25,796 bases of DNA from positions 1 through 25,796 of the IMG/VR virus record IMGVR_UViG_3300010396_000351; one strand, given 5' to 3'. A program made the position numbers and the translations under genes. A model generated the notes under the pieces. The model made no database searches and had not been told where the DNA came from. It saw only the letters and a program-made list of their open reading frames with translations. This DNA comes from a virus. Below are positions 14,206 through 21,697 of this stretch, one piece after another (position 1 is the first letter of the stretch; every line of letters begins with the position of its first letter).

Positions 14206-15040
14206 CTACTGCCTCTCTAATCCTTTTCCTTGAGACGTACTTCAGGTCATCCTTAAGAGACCACACTTCTACGTTATCCCCCCATATTATACCAAATTTG
14301 TCCTTATATTTCATCAACAGATGCATGGTTCCTCGATCCAGGGCCAAATAAATGGGTCCGTTCCAGTCATTATAAGCCTTGATCTCATAGGCTCTCTCGA
14401 AGTCTATGAAGGTCCCTAAGAGGGCCACAGCCTTCATGCCGGCATCGGACACTTTCTTAGCGCTGAGCCAATCCTCAACTACCACTACCCCTGGGGCATA
14501 ATCCTCTATGGGCATATCCCAAGAGATAAAAGGCTGTTCCGTCGTGGACGGGTAGTGCAGAGCCTTTATCGGCCTAATCCCTAGGTAGTCCCTGAGGGTC
14601 CAGCCCCGCATTTCCATGCTGGGTCCCCTGACCTTGTGGGCGTACATCTTCTTCTCCTCACACCAGAAGGTTGACATACGGTTCAGATTGATGCCGTAAG
14701 TATCCCTGAAGATCTCGACATCCGTATCCGCAAGGTCCGTAAGCTCGTCCTTAAAGAGCTTAGAAGCCTTCATAGGCAGAGGATCCTTCTCCTGGACGTG
14801 CTGGGTACCCATGAACTGGCGACCGTAGAACCGGCAAGTAGCCCGGAAACAGATGAACCTTAGCATAGAGCCTAGGTCTCGGCTCACCAAGAAAGACTTC
14901 TCTTTGGAGTCACCTCCTTTACATTTGGGACATATGCCACGGGCAGATTGCCCGGCATACAAGGTAGTAGCCATAGCTACTATTTCAGCAGCTTGGTCTG
15001 GAGTTGTGCTATACATCGTCTTCATGCTCGAGATCATCAA
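14156..15040 (-). CDS. DNA primase, zinc-ribbon plus TOPRIM (T7 gp4 N-terminal/DnaG type)
   Basis: The 294-aa product starts with a zinc ribbon (C37, C40, C64, C69), as in phage and bacterial primases that recognise the priming site. A linker follows, then a TOPRIM core: VVVVEDWLSAKKV (E189), the glycine segment ALLGTFID, and IYLALDRGT (D235). The usual DxD is here DRG, so the second acidic residue must come from elsewhere. It synthesises RNA primers for lagging-strand synthesis and pairs with the separate helicase just downstream. Several Met codons crowd the start; 15040 is used, while 15025 and 15016 are possible. Its start overlaps the acidic 67-aa gene. Confidence 0.85.
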   Translation of the reverse strand: MMISSMKTMYSTTPDQAAEIVAMATTLYAGQSARGICPKCKGGDSKEKSFLVSRDLGSMLRFICFRATCRFYGRQFMGTQHVQEKDPLPMKASKLFKDELTDLADTDVEIFRDTYGINLNRMSTFWCEEKKMYAHKVRGPSMEMRGWTLRDYLGIRPIKALHYPSTTEQPFISWDMPIEDYAPGVVVVEDWLSAKKVSDAGMKAVALLGTFIDFERAYEIKAYNDWNGPIYLALDRGTMHLLMKYKDKFGIIWGDNVEVWSLKDDLKYVSRKRIREAVDGKRDFIGDDRKQGVV

Positions 15041-15212
15041 GGGCTTTTCCTATGACCTCATCTAGGTCTGGTTCGTAGACTCTCTCGTCGTCTACGTGAA
15101 GGTTTAAGGGCTGGTAAGACTCATCGTCCGAAAAGTCTACCGACTCTTGATCGTCGGGTTCCTCCGACGAGTCCGTCTGAACTCCCGGTAACAGAGGTAC
15201 TTTCGTTCTCAT
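15009..15212 (-). CDS. Small highly acidic protein (67 aa)
   Basis: ATG 15212 has GAGGAG about 9 bases upstream. The protein is strongly acidic (SSEEPDDQESVDFSDDESYQ in the first half; DDERVYEPDLDEV and LEHEDDV in the second), with no hydrophobic core and little predicted structure except a short C-terminal helix. Such proteins can mimic DNA or interact with basic partners, but that is speculation. It overlaps the 147-aa CCG protein by 92 bases and the primase by 32 bases, so it is translationally linked to the replication genes. Confidence 0.65.
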   Translation of the reverse strand: MRTKVPLLPGVQTDSSEEPDDQESVDFSDDESYQPLNLHVDDERVYEPDLDEVIGKALDDLEHEDDV

Positions 15213-15564
15213 TCTTCTTGCTCCTCAGGAATACGGTCCTCTTAGAGACCTTTTTGTCTTTGTGGGCGAACCACATAAAGAATTTCAGATAGTTATAGCT
15301 CTTGGGGTTCTTGCCAAGCTCGATCTCGTCTACGTGGTACCCCTCCTTACGTAGAAAGGCAGCCCAAGCGTCCCCTCCTCCGGCCTGGTGGTCAGGAGAG
15401 GCTTTTCCTGTGGCATCCGAGAACACCACAATCACAGGTAACTTACCGTTACCGGATTGCTTGAGACTCGTTAAGATGAGGTCCAACGCCTCCTTGGTAG
15501 GCGGCGTATAGAGACCAGTCATCTGGTAGGTCCCGCAACAATTCATCGTAGATGATACTTGCAT
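15121..15564 (-). CDS. Small 'CCG' protein, paralogue of the gene at 21698-22093 (147 aa)
   Basis: From ATG 15564 (AAGGA 8 bases upstream) the product begins with NCCGTYQM (8-15). It then has a hydrophobic strand PVIVVFSDA, GGGDAWAAFLRKEGYHVDEI and LKFFMWFA. The same order occurs in the 131-aa protein at 21698-22093 (GCCGVFVM, VNVVFTDA, GEFWASCFRKMGWKVKRIQL, LRLWVA). The two are clearly related and lie on the two sides of the amide-ligase cluster. The last 45 residues, Ser/Arg/Gly-rich, are outside the shared domain and overlap the acidic gene. No known family is recognised; the alternating strands suggest a small Rossmann-like fold. It is the first gene after the hairpin-rich gap. Confidence 0.7.
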   Translation of the reverse strand: MQVSSTMNCCGTYQMTGLYTPPTKEALDLILTSLKQSGNGKLPVIVVFSDATGKASPDHQAGGGDAWAAFLRKEGYHVDEIELGKNPKSYNYLKFFMWFAHKDKKVSKRTVFLRSKKNENESTSVTGSSDGLVGGTRRSRVGRLFGR

Positions 15565-15589
15565 CTCTGTTTTCCTTTGAAATAAATCG

Positions 15590-15609
15590 CTTGACACATG
15601 TTAGTCAAG
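15590..15609. promoter_or_regulatory. Inverted repeat overlapping a promoter (operator candidate)
   Basis: CTTGAC and GTCAAG form perfect 6-base arms separated by 8 bases. The left arm contains the -35 box of the rightward promoter and the right arm lies just before the -10. A dimeric repressor binding here would block that promoter. The repeat is 26 bases upstream of the leftward CCG gene start, so it could affect both directions. No protein partner is identified. Confidence 0.45.
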
Positions 15610-15619
15610 CTGATATAAT
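15591..15619 (+). promoter_or_regulatory. Consensus sigma70 promoter facing right
   Basis: TTGACA (15591-15596), a 17-base spacer and TATAAT (15614-15619) match the sigma70 consensus perfectly. Transcription would begin near 15626 and run into a region with no + strand gene but three hairpins. This is the clearest host-type promoter in the window. Its direction, opposite to all surrounding genes, is the odd part. Confidence 0.7.
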
Positions 15620-15625
15620 ATTTGT

Positions 15626-15752
15626 CTTCCATCCCCCAAGACAGTGGGGGAATAAAAGGGGGTTGATAAAACTCTTACTCTTCGCGCTGTCCACCCCAAG
15701 ACAGCGCTCTTAGAGTCCGGCCTCACCCAAAGGCCGGACTCTCTTAAGAGAG
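15626..15752 (+). ncRNA. Candidate structured small RNA with three hairpins
   Basis: Downstream of the consensus promoter lie three perfect stem-loops: 15632-15651 (TCCCCC/GGGGGA), 15684-15707 (GCGCTGTC/GACAGCGC) and 15713-15741 (GAGTCCGGCCT/AGGCCGGACTC, 11 pairs). The sequence CCCCAAGACAG occurs twice, in hairpins 1 and 2. The last stem is followed by TCTCTT and sits in a 14-base palindrome (15739-15752), so it could act as a weak terminator. Read on the - strand, none of the stems has a good T-run, which argues against simple leftward terminators. The alternatives are tandem leftward terminators after the 219-aa gene, or a replication-origin structure. Confidence 0.45.
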
Positions 15753-15753
15753 A

Positions 15754-16413
15754 TTAGGCTACAGCCTTCTCGGCTTCCGCCTTATCTACAGAACCTAAGG
15801 AATAAGCGTGAGAGGTTAGCATACCTCGAGCGTTATTCCTGAAGCTCTCGCTTTTGGTAGCGAGTGCTTCTTTATCGAAGACTACTACATCCGGAAGGAA
15901 CAGCACCGTCAATCTTGACGGGTGCGCGAAGGTGCCGTAGGTCAAGTTGCCAAATATAGGCAACTGGTAGACCGTAACTCCGTAGCTAGGATCACGCTTG
16001 AATATCTCAATAAGAGACCCAAAGTTCCTCCAGTATGGGATGTCCCGGAGGTTTTGGTAGATAGTATCCGAGAACACAAGAGCTGAGGGCTTGTAGTGAC
16101 CTGGGTCACTCGGGAAGATTGTATTAGCTCCCCCAGCAGACAGAGGGCCGAAGGTTTTGTTCACCTTCAGGCTAGCCAACCACTCCGTGATAAACTCTTT
16201 CTCGTTCTCCTTGCCGAGCTTCTCGAACTCTGTGGTCCTGGGCGGATCGTAGTACGTGTCGAGAGAAGTGCTGGTGGCGTCGCCGGCAAGCCCTTGAGTA
16301 GTCACCTCAAGATGGATGCGGCCTACCATCTTCGTGCCACAATTGTACTCGACGAACTTAGTCACGAGCCTAGCCGTAGCGGCTTTACCGAACCATTTGC
16401 AAGCGATAGACAT
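15754..16413 (-). CDS. Unknown protein of the amide-ligase cluster (219 aa)
   Basis: I start it at ATG 16413, preceded by GGGGAG at 9 bases and lying 2 bases after the stop of the ATP-grasp gene. The longer frame from 16464 would overlap that gene. The product begins MSIACKWFGKAATARLVTKF and contains EYNCGTKMVGRIHLEV, a Pro/Gly-rich middle, an aromatic segment (YQNLRDIPYWRNFGSLIEIF) and hydrophobic strands (YQLPIFGNLTYGTF, RLTVLFLPDVVVF). It ends KAEAEKAVA. It looks soluble, alpha/beta and structured rather than catalytic; no family is recognised. As the last gene of the ligase cluster, before the hairpins, it is a candidate substrate or carrier for the ligases, but that is inference. Confidence 0.72.
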   Translation of the reverse strand: MSIACKWFGKAATARLVTKFVEYNCGTKMVGRIHLEVTTQGLAGDATSTSLDTYYDPPRTTEFEKLGKENEKEFITEWLASLKVNKTFGPLSAGGANTIFPSDPGHYKPSALVFSDTIYQNLRDIPYWRNFGSLIEIFKRDPSYGVTVYQLPIFGNLTYGTFAHPSRLTVLFLPDVVVFDKEALATKSESFRNNARGMLTSHAYSLGSVDKAEAEKAVA

Positions 16414-16415
16414 AA

Positions 16416-17204
16416 TTAATGACTCCCCGGATTGATTAAGCGACCTAAACAGAGTGAAAACCAACTAAGCGCTTGGCCTTCTAGGCCTGGGGCGGTGTTC
16501 ACCTCCCCCACTACATAGTTCCCCTTCGTATCCTTCATCACATCCACCGCTCCGTAGTCCAGTTTCATAGCTTTCATAGCTCTGATTGCTAATTCCATAG
16601 CCTTCGGGTCGTCGGGGACCTCCCTCGAATATATCCACCCGTTCGAGTACGTCCTGACGAACGTTGTCGGCGCTTCGCTTATGTCGAACTCTTTGTACCG
16701 ATTTTCGAGGACTCTTTTTTTCTCCATGTAGAAGGTCGAATACGTGTCCCCTGACCTCACGCACAGGACCCTGCATTCCACCCTCTTCGGGAAATACTTT
16801 GTGTAGACCTTGCACGACGACGGACCTCCTTCCCCCTTCTTGAATAAAGTAAGCCCCGACCCGCTGTGTCCGTGAAGGTTGTGATGGCCTATTACAGATG
16901 ATGTTTTGTGCCACTTTAACGCTTCGGCCACGTCCTTAGTCCATTCTAGGGTCGCTATCTTAGCCTCTGATAGAGCTTGGAACGTCCTGAGCTTATTGGC
17001 GGCTACGGCAACCCGGCTTGCATGGTTGAGTACCCTGCACCTAACCGGCAAAACTTTGCCACATCCCCAATTAAGAATCAGACTAGGAGTCACGAGACGG
17101 GGCTTATCAAACTTTTCTGGTGTCCTTACGACCGCGTTCAAGGACGCCGCAAGCCTTCGCGGCGTCCCTCCCCTCCACGGGGATAAAATTACTTTCATTG
17201 CCAT
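16416..17204 (-). CDS. ATP-grasp ligase (phage amide-ligase cluster)
   Basis: The 262-aa protein has the ATP-grasp layout. Around 111-118 a glycine-rich loop (HGHSGSGL) fits the nucleotide lid; VYTKYF and RVLCVRSGDTYSTF form the central strands; DYGAVDVM (216-223, D221) and GEVNTAPGLEG (233-243, E234 and N236) give the C-terminal metal-binding motif. Such enzymes join a carboxylate to an amine through an acyl-phosphate. Its neighbours are a class II amidotransferase and two further amidoligase-type genes, matching phage clusters described as peptide or metabolite tagging systems. ATG 17204 follows AGGGGGG by 4 bases, and the previous stop is 9 bases upstream. Confidence 0.82.
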   Translation of the reverse strand: MAMKVILSPWRGGTPRRLAASLNAVVRTPEKFDKPRLVTPSLILNWGCGKVLPVRCRVLNHASRVAVAANKLRTFQALSEAKIATLEWTKDVAEALKWHKTSSVIGHHNLHGHSGSGLTLFKKGEGGPSSCKVYTKYFPKRVECRVLCVRSGDTYSTFYMEKKRVLENRYKEFDISEAPTTFVRTYSNGWIYSREVPDDPKAMELAIRAMKAMKLDYGAVDVMKDTKGNYVVGEVNTAPGLEGQALSWFSLCLGRLINPGSH

Positions 17205-17213
17205 GGTACCCCC

Positions 17214-18803
17214 CTAATTAATTTCCGCCGAATCCAAGGGTCCAGGCACGAAGTCTTCGTCCTCGCCCTTATCTGGAGCATCCGGGAGAACTATCTTTTC
17301 CTCTTCTTCGTTCTCCAGCTTCTCAGCTATGTCCTGAGGAAGGGTGATGTTCCTCTCAGCCGCTATCTGGAGAGTAAGCTCCTTACAGCAAGTAGGGCAG
17401 ACCATCTGCCTCTGAACATCGGTCGGCAGATCCTCGGGATTGAGCGGATGAGTCATGAACCCTACGTGACCCACGTCTGTATCCAGAATAGCTCCGTCGC
17501 ACTCAGCGCAGCCCTCCTTCTGAAGGTCCTTCCACTTCCACAGAGAGATCTGACCGGCCCATCCAGGGACTAGGTTAACCGTGGGGTGCCAGTACTTCTT
17601 ATTGTTAAGCTGAGTCTGGGCTCTTGTTCGATCCAGACACACCTCATAGCTCAGGATCTCCCTATTCGTAGTGGTCTGCTTTACAATTTCCACTCTGAGG
17701 ACCTTGCACGGTAACTCCTCGATGAGATCCTTGTAATGAACCAGATCCTCTTTGTTTATGCCGACTAGTTTGATCGACGAGTCTTGGTCGAGTTTACGGG
17801 TCCCATAAATGTACCCATAAATAGTCTGTTCTCCATTCTTGTTTGTTCCGTGGTGGAAACTTCCTCTCGATCCCGCAACAAAGCTGAAATCTCCGTAGAT
17901 AATGTCCCCTTTAAGGGGATGCAAGGGATTGATTTTGACGGCAGAATCTTCTGCGAGGGGGTCACTCCCAGTATTCGCTCCAGTCGTCCGCGATCCATGG
18001 GTACCTGCCTTCCCTGAACCCCCTTGGTACCCCTGGTACGCTTTTTTTTCTTCGTATTTCCTTGCAAGAGGCTTGTCCAAGCTATTCTTGGTAAGGTCCC
18101 AAGTATAATGGATAAACGGTTTCAACTCCCAGTAGTTCTTATCCACCTCTACGCCTACTCTATCCAGAGCGAACTTCAACATTTCCTTCTCGGAAGAGTA
18201 GTAGATCTGAGTCTTGGCCTTGTTCGCCACCATGTACAGCTCACGAGTCCCATCGTTACGGCAAATGTTCATGGTCTTGGCTAGCTGGTTGTACCACACC
18301 AGTACGTAGAAACCGTCAAGTTCGGCCAGGACGTTCTCCACCTTGTTCTCGCCAGCCATCAGAAGGGCGTAGGCGATGTGGGCGGAGTCCACCGGATGGT
18401 TGAAGTCGGTTGGCGTCAGCCTGAAAGCCTTCGAGCAATGCCCGTTGTGCGTCAGCATGACCGCTTCCATCTGCTTCTTGTCGTTCTCGATCTCCCATAC
18501 AAAGGGGTGCGCTCCTTCCGTATTGTAGCTGTTCTGGTTGGTGGAATGCCTGGTATGCCCTAGACAAGCCCTGCTCTGAACCATGAACTTCTTGGCCCAG
18601 GCCCAATGACGGGTCTGGAGGAAGTCCGGCGAAGCAAGGTGAGACTTGCTGAACGAGGCGGCGAAGTTCGACTCCACCAAGCCTATACCAGTGCCGTCGG
18701 TACCTCGCAGAGCATTGACGTACAGTCCGTGCTCCATGAGGTCAATGATTTTATGATCAAAAAGGGCATTATCCGCTCGGAAAGCCCCAAAAAGTCCACA
18801 CAT
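17214..18803 (-). CDS. Class II glutamine amidotransferase (Ntn-hydrolase) with extended C-terminus
   Basis: The protein (529 aa) begins MCGLFGAF, so removal of Met exposes the catalytic Cys2. RGTDGTGIGLVE (33-44), GHTRHST (82-88), GAHPFVW (97-103) and LTHNGHC (117-123, oxyanion Asn120-Gly121) are the GAT-II signature. YYSSEKEMLKFAL (201-213) is the typical end of the domain. The enzyme frees ammonia from glutamine. There is no asparagine-synthase or GFAT synthetase domain; instead residues about 230-529 are unfamiliar, with a Gly/Ser-rich linker (258-280), paired cysteines C432/C435 and C469/C472 and a very acidic tail. Ammonia is probably passed to one of the ligases encoded next door. ATG 18803 has AGAGG 5 bases upstream. 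Confidence 0.87.
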   Translation of the reverse strand: MCGLFGAFRADNALFDHKIIDLMEHGLYVNALRGTDGTGIGLVESNFAASFSKSHLASPDFLQTRHWAWAKKFMVQSRACLGHTRHSTNQNSYNTEGAHPFVWEIENDKKQMEAVMLTHNGHCSKAFRLTPTDFNHPVDSAHIAYALLMAGENKVENVLAELDGFYVLVWYNQLAKTMNICRNDGTRELYMVANKAKTQIYYSSEKEMLKFALDRVGVEVDKNYWELKPFIHYTWDLTKNSLDKPLARKYEEKKAYQGYQGGSGKAGTHGSRTTGANTGSDPLAEDSAVKINPLHPLKGDIIYGDFSFVAGSRGSFHHGTNKNGEQTIYGYIYGTRKLDQDSSIKLVGINKEDLVHYKDLIEELPCKVLRVEIVKQTTTNREILSYEVCLDRTRAQTQLNNKKYWHPTVNLVPGWAGQISLWKWKDLQKEGCAECDGAILDTDVGHVGFMTHPLNPEDLPTDVQRQMVCPTCCKELTLQIAAERNITLPQDIAEKLENEEEEKIVLPDAPDKGEDEDFVPGPLDSAEIN

Positions 18804-18815
18804 TTCGACCTCTTC

Positions 18816-19709
18816 TTATTTGGTGTAAGACGCAAAAAGATACAAAGTGGCTAGACCCAGCTTAAAGTTGCCGTAAGGGTCGAGGCCGGGCATGATATCT
18901 GCGTAGTCTTCTTCAAATACCTCCTTAGTAAAGTCGAACGGGCCCTTTTTCTGAGCCTCTTCTATGATATCGCGAACAGAAAGAGTGTGGGTCACGGCCC
19001 ATTTCTTGAGTCGCATCAATAGATTAACCCACTTGACGATCTTGTTCTTAGGCATGTCCACAGAGGCGTGCCTGAACTCGATCGTACCGTAGTCCCCTAA
19101 GCTGAAGAAGTTCAAGCCAGCGTACTTGTACTGCTTAGCCTCCTTCAGGCTACGGGCCACCTTGGTAGGGGCCTCTGGGAACATTTTAAAAACGGACATA
19201 GAACGGAAGTACTGCTCTATGTGCTGAGGATGGATGTACCACGGCACACAGTAGTTACACAGACTCCGCTCGTCCCCTATAAAGTCGTACAGGGCAGGCT
19301 CTACGAGGCAATATACAGCCCCCAGACGCTCTACTGTCTCAGGGAACTCCGTGTCCAGCATATCCAAATGGACGTGCAGGGAGGTCCTATAAGAGCCCTG
19401 AAAGCCCTTTGCTTTGGCTACCTGATCCATTACGTCTATGGCGTTTATAACGTGAGACCCCATGAACGGCTTACGGAACACGTACTCAGCAGAGCTGCCC
19501 CTAAGGGAGCCGTCGGCGTGGCAAGTAAAATAGTTCCTAAACTCCGTACCTAGTGCGTCCGTACCCAAGAAAGAGAAGTTCTGTACGTTCTCCCACTCGT
19601 ACTCCATACCTACTTTGCACTTCGGGAGACACAGTAAAGGAGTATCTACGGCTGCCGGAGGATCCGGGGGGAGCCCCAAGATATCCCTGACTTTAAGATT
19701 GGTTTTCAT
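18816..19709 (-). CDS. Amidoligase_2-family COOH-NH2 ligase
   Basis: I begin it at ATG 19709, 2 bases after the previous stop and behind GGGGA; the longer frame from 19784 would overlap the previous gene. The 297-aa product carries amidoligase signatures of the glutamine-synthetase/GCS-like fold: KVGMEYEWE (32-40), HADGSLRGSSAEYVF (64-78), SLHVHLDM (110-117) and, later, GTIEFRHASVD. In these enzymes the acidic and His residues bind ATP-Mg and the substrates to form an amide bond. Amidoligase_2 proteins, GAT-II and ATP-grasp enzymes recur together in phages, as here. It may act on a peptide or a protein side chain. The substrate cannot be read from sequence. Confidence 0.8.
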   Translation of the reverse strand: MKTNLKVRDILGLPPDPPAAVDTPLLCLPKCKVGMEYEWENVQNFSFLGTDALGTEFRNYFTCHADGSLRGSSAEYVFRKPFMGSHVINAIDVMDQVAKAKGFQGSYRTSLHVHLDMLDTEFPETVERLGAVYCLVEPALYDFIGDERSLCNYCVPWYIHPQHIEQYFRSMSVFKMFPEAPTKVARSLKEAKQYKYAGLNFFSLGDYGTIEFRHASVDMPKNKIVKWVNLLMRLKKWAVTHTLSVRDIIEEAQKKGPFDFTKEVFEEDYADIMPGLDPYGNFKLGLATLYLFASYTK

Positions 19710-19711
19710 TC

Positions 19712-20713
19712 TTATATTTCCCCAAAGTACTTGGTTAAGACGAGGTTGATGTAGGACGCAGACAGTTCGTTCCCCTTGTTCCACGCGGCTACGTGGGTGT
19801 AGTTGGGATGATTTATAGGGTCTCCTAAAAACAAGTAGAAGGCGTGATCTATATTACCCTGCAGAATGTGTCCCCTGCCCCAGCTAGGCATGACCATTTG
19901 CCCTACTGACTCGAACGCTCGGCCTGTCTGTTTGCTGTAGACTCCTAGTCTCCAGGAGGCTTGAGTAGCTCCTGGAGGAGCAGCTGGGTGCAAAGGCCCA
20001 AACTCATGACGTTCCGCTTTTGCTGGCTCTGGAGGATCTACGGTGATGTTCTGCGGGCTTACACGAGCCTCTCCGACTAAGAGTTTGCCAAAGAAATCGT
20101 TCCTATTGTAGAGGTGTATCTTCCTAGCCAGATCTATGGTCCCTATCTTTCTCCTGCCGTACAGCACGTCTCCTTCAATAAACGGGTTCTCTTGCACGAA
20201 TACGAACCCTCCTTGGACATGAGCTGCGGCTCTCTTGGACCGTAGGAACGCATCACCGTCAGGCAAAGTGAGCTTATAGGAGGGTGTATAAATCTCAGGG
20301 AAAGCCTTCTGCAAGAAGTGCTGCTCTATCCTCTCATTAGTAGTCAAGTTTCCCCTGACCTCAATGTTCGCCGTCTCAGCGTACAGAGACTTTCTCCTGT
20401 TCGTGGCTAACTCAGGGTACCAAGAAGCGCACCCATCGTGGAGATTAAACAGCCTAGGCTTGAACGAGGAAATGCAGAAAAGGTACTCCCACCAAGCAGC
20501 GAACGGCACGCTCTTTTCCTTCCACTCCTCTCCTAAAGACAAATACTGGCCCCCTATTGTATTGTGGTCATTAGTCCCCTCCACTTGGTAAAGGCGGAAC
20601 TTATCACTACCTGGGCGCAGCCTGTAGACCATGTAGGTCCCACGGAAGTAGTGATTAAAATCTTGCGCTGAGCAATCTTTGTACTTAGCTGCGCTTATGA
20701 AGTGTTCCCCCAT
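19712..20713 (-). CDS. Unknown protein of the amide-ligase cluster (333 aa)
   Basis: The gene lies 3 bases after the COOH-NH2 ligase and 2 bases before the amidoligase_2 gene, so all three are surely cotranscribed. The product starts MGEHFISAAKYKDCSAQDFN. It contains aromatic-rich and basic segments (RGTYMVYRLRPG, AAWWEYLFCISSF, RIEQHF-like and VYSKQTGRAF) and a Pro-rich stretch near 226-245 (VDPPEPAKAERHEFGPLHP). It ends YINLVLTKYFGEI. It has no signal peptide or TM helix and no motif I recognise. NHY/WYP/WGRGH motifs suggest a specific fold. It may bind the ligase substrate or be a further enzyme of the pathway. Confidence 0.75.
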   Translation of the reverse strand: MGEHFISAAKYKDCSAQDFNHYFRGTYMVYRLRPGSDKFRLYQVEGTNDHNTIGGQYLSLGEEWKEKSVPFAAWWEYLFCISSFKPRLFNLHDGCASWYPELATNRRKSLYAETANIEVRGNLTTNERIEQHFLQKAFPEIYTPSYKLTLPDGDAFLRSKRAAAHVQGGFVFVQENPFIEGDVLYGRRKIGTIDLARKIHLYNRNDFFGKLLVGEARVSPQNITVDPPEPAKAERHEFGPLHPAAPPGATQASWRLGVYSKQTGRAFESVGQMVMPSWGRGHILQGNIDHAFYLFLGDPINHPNYTHVAAWNKGNELSASYINLVLTKYFGEI

Positions 20714-20716
20714 AAA

Positions 20717-21685
20717 CTACACCGCCTCAGGGTCGTCGCCCACATGGAATACGAAGTCGCCTGTGGAGAAGGTCTTCTTGAGTGGAGGAGGCTCTTTCTT
20801 TAGCGGCTTGCCAGGGAAGACCACAGTCTCTAGCCTTCCCTTGAGGATGTTCCCTGCGGACGAAAGTGAGTGGAACGCCCCGAAGGAAGCCTTGAACTTG
20901 TTCGATGAGGTTAGCTTCCTAATCGAATAGTCGGACATCCAAGTATTCACAATCTCAGCAAGCACTCGTCCATCAGAGCTTTTCTCCAAGAGAGCAGAGA
21001 CTAGTGTCAAGGTGTTATCGAAGAGGTTGATGAAGTGAGTCCTATCAGATTTCGGCTGAGCATGGTGGCACCACCAATTATCTGGGGATCTCCACTCCAC
21101 ACCATAGTCCGTGTCTCTGTACAGTCCAGGGTGTCCATAGAACGGATATCGAGTCGTGTCCATTCTCTTACACCACGGGTTCAAGACTAGGAAGTCTAGG
21201 ACCGTAACGAAAGTCTCCCTCGCCAACCCTTCGGGCCACGGATCGATGCCTACGTGAATATGGCCTCCTGCGAACCGGCTCGTCTTGAATCTGTTGATCT
21301 GAGGAGCGGTGCGAAGGCCATACACAAACTTGTCTGCTGAACACCCTATCACCATCGTGGCGGGGTTCATCTTGAGAACAGTTTTTGGAAACTGCGCGCT
21401 GGTGCCTGGCGCTATTACGTAGTTCGGGAATTTGGCTTCGAAGACTTCAAGAACTTTATCGATCTTCAAAGCCACTTGTTTCAAAGAATCAGACGGAACA
21501 ACGTTGATCTCCACTGTTGCCCCATCCTCTAAATAGCCCCCCTCTTCACAAATAAGAACGGGGGCTTTTTTAGTGCCCCCGAATTTACCACACGCCGGCA
21601 CTACGTGCCCAGAAGCCTCCTCCTGGACAAAGAACTCAGGATCAGCCCCGACCGTGATGTTGAACTTCTTCTTGCTTTTCGTCAT
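20717..21685 (-). CDS. GCS-like COOH-NH2 ligase, phage phiEco32 type
   Basis: The 322-aa product shows the fingerprint of phage COOH-NH2 ligases of the phiEco32 'type 2' group: VGADPEFFVQEE (12-23), YLEDGATVEINVVPS (51-65), GGHIHVGIDPW (140-150) and RDTDYGVEWRSPDNWW (190-205). The His/Glu/Asp residues match the ATP-Mg pocket of glutamate-cysteine ligase-like enzymes, which form peptide (amide) bonds via acyl phosphate. It is the first enzyme of the cluster in transcription order. ATG 21685 follows the 131-aa CCG gene by 12 bases. Two GCS-fold ligases, an ATP-grasp ligase and an amidotransferase together imply a multistep amide-forming pathway. Confidence 0.83.
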   Translation of the reverse strand: MTKSKKKFNITVGADPEFFVQEEASGHVVPACGKFGGTKKAPVLICEEGGYLEDGATVEINVVPSDSLKQVALKIDKVLEVFEAKFPNYVIAPGTSAQFPKTVLKMNPATMVIGCSADKFVYGLRTAPQINRFKTSRFAGGHIHVGIDPWPEGLARETFVTVLDFLVLNPWCKRMDTTRYPFYGHPGLYRDTDYGVEWRSPDNWWCHHAQPKSDRTHFINLFDNTLTLVSALLEKSSDGRVLAEIVNTWMSDYSIRKLTSSNKFKASFGAFHSLSSAGNILKGRLETVVFPGKPLKKEPPPLKKTFSTGDFVFHVGDDPEAV

Positions 21686-21697
21686 TGGAAATCCTCG

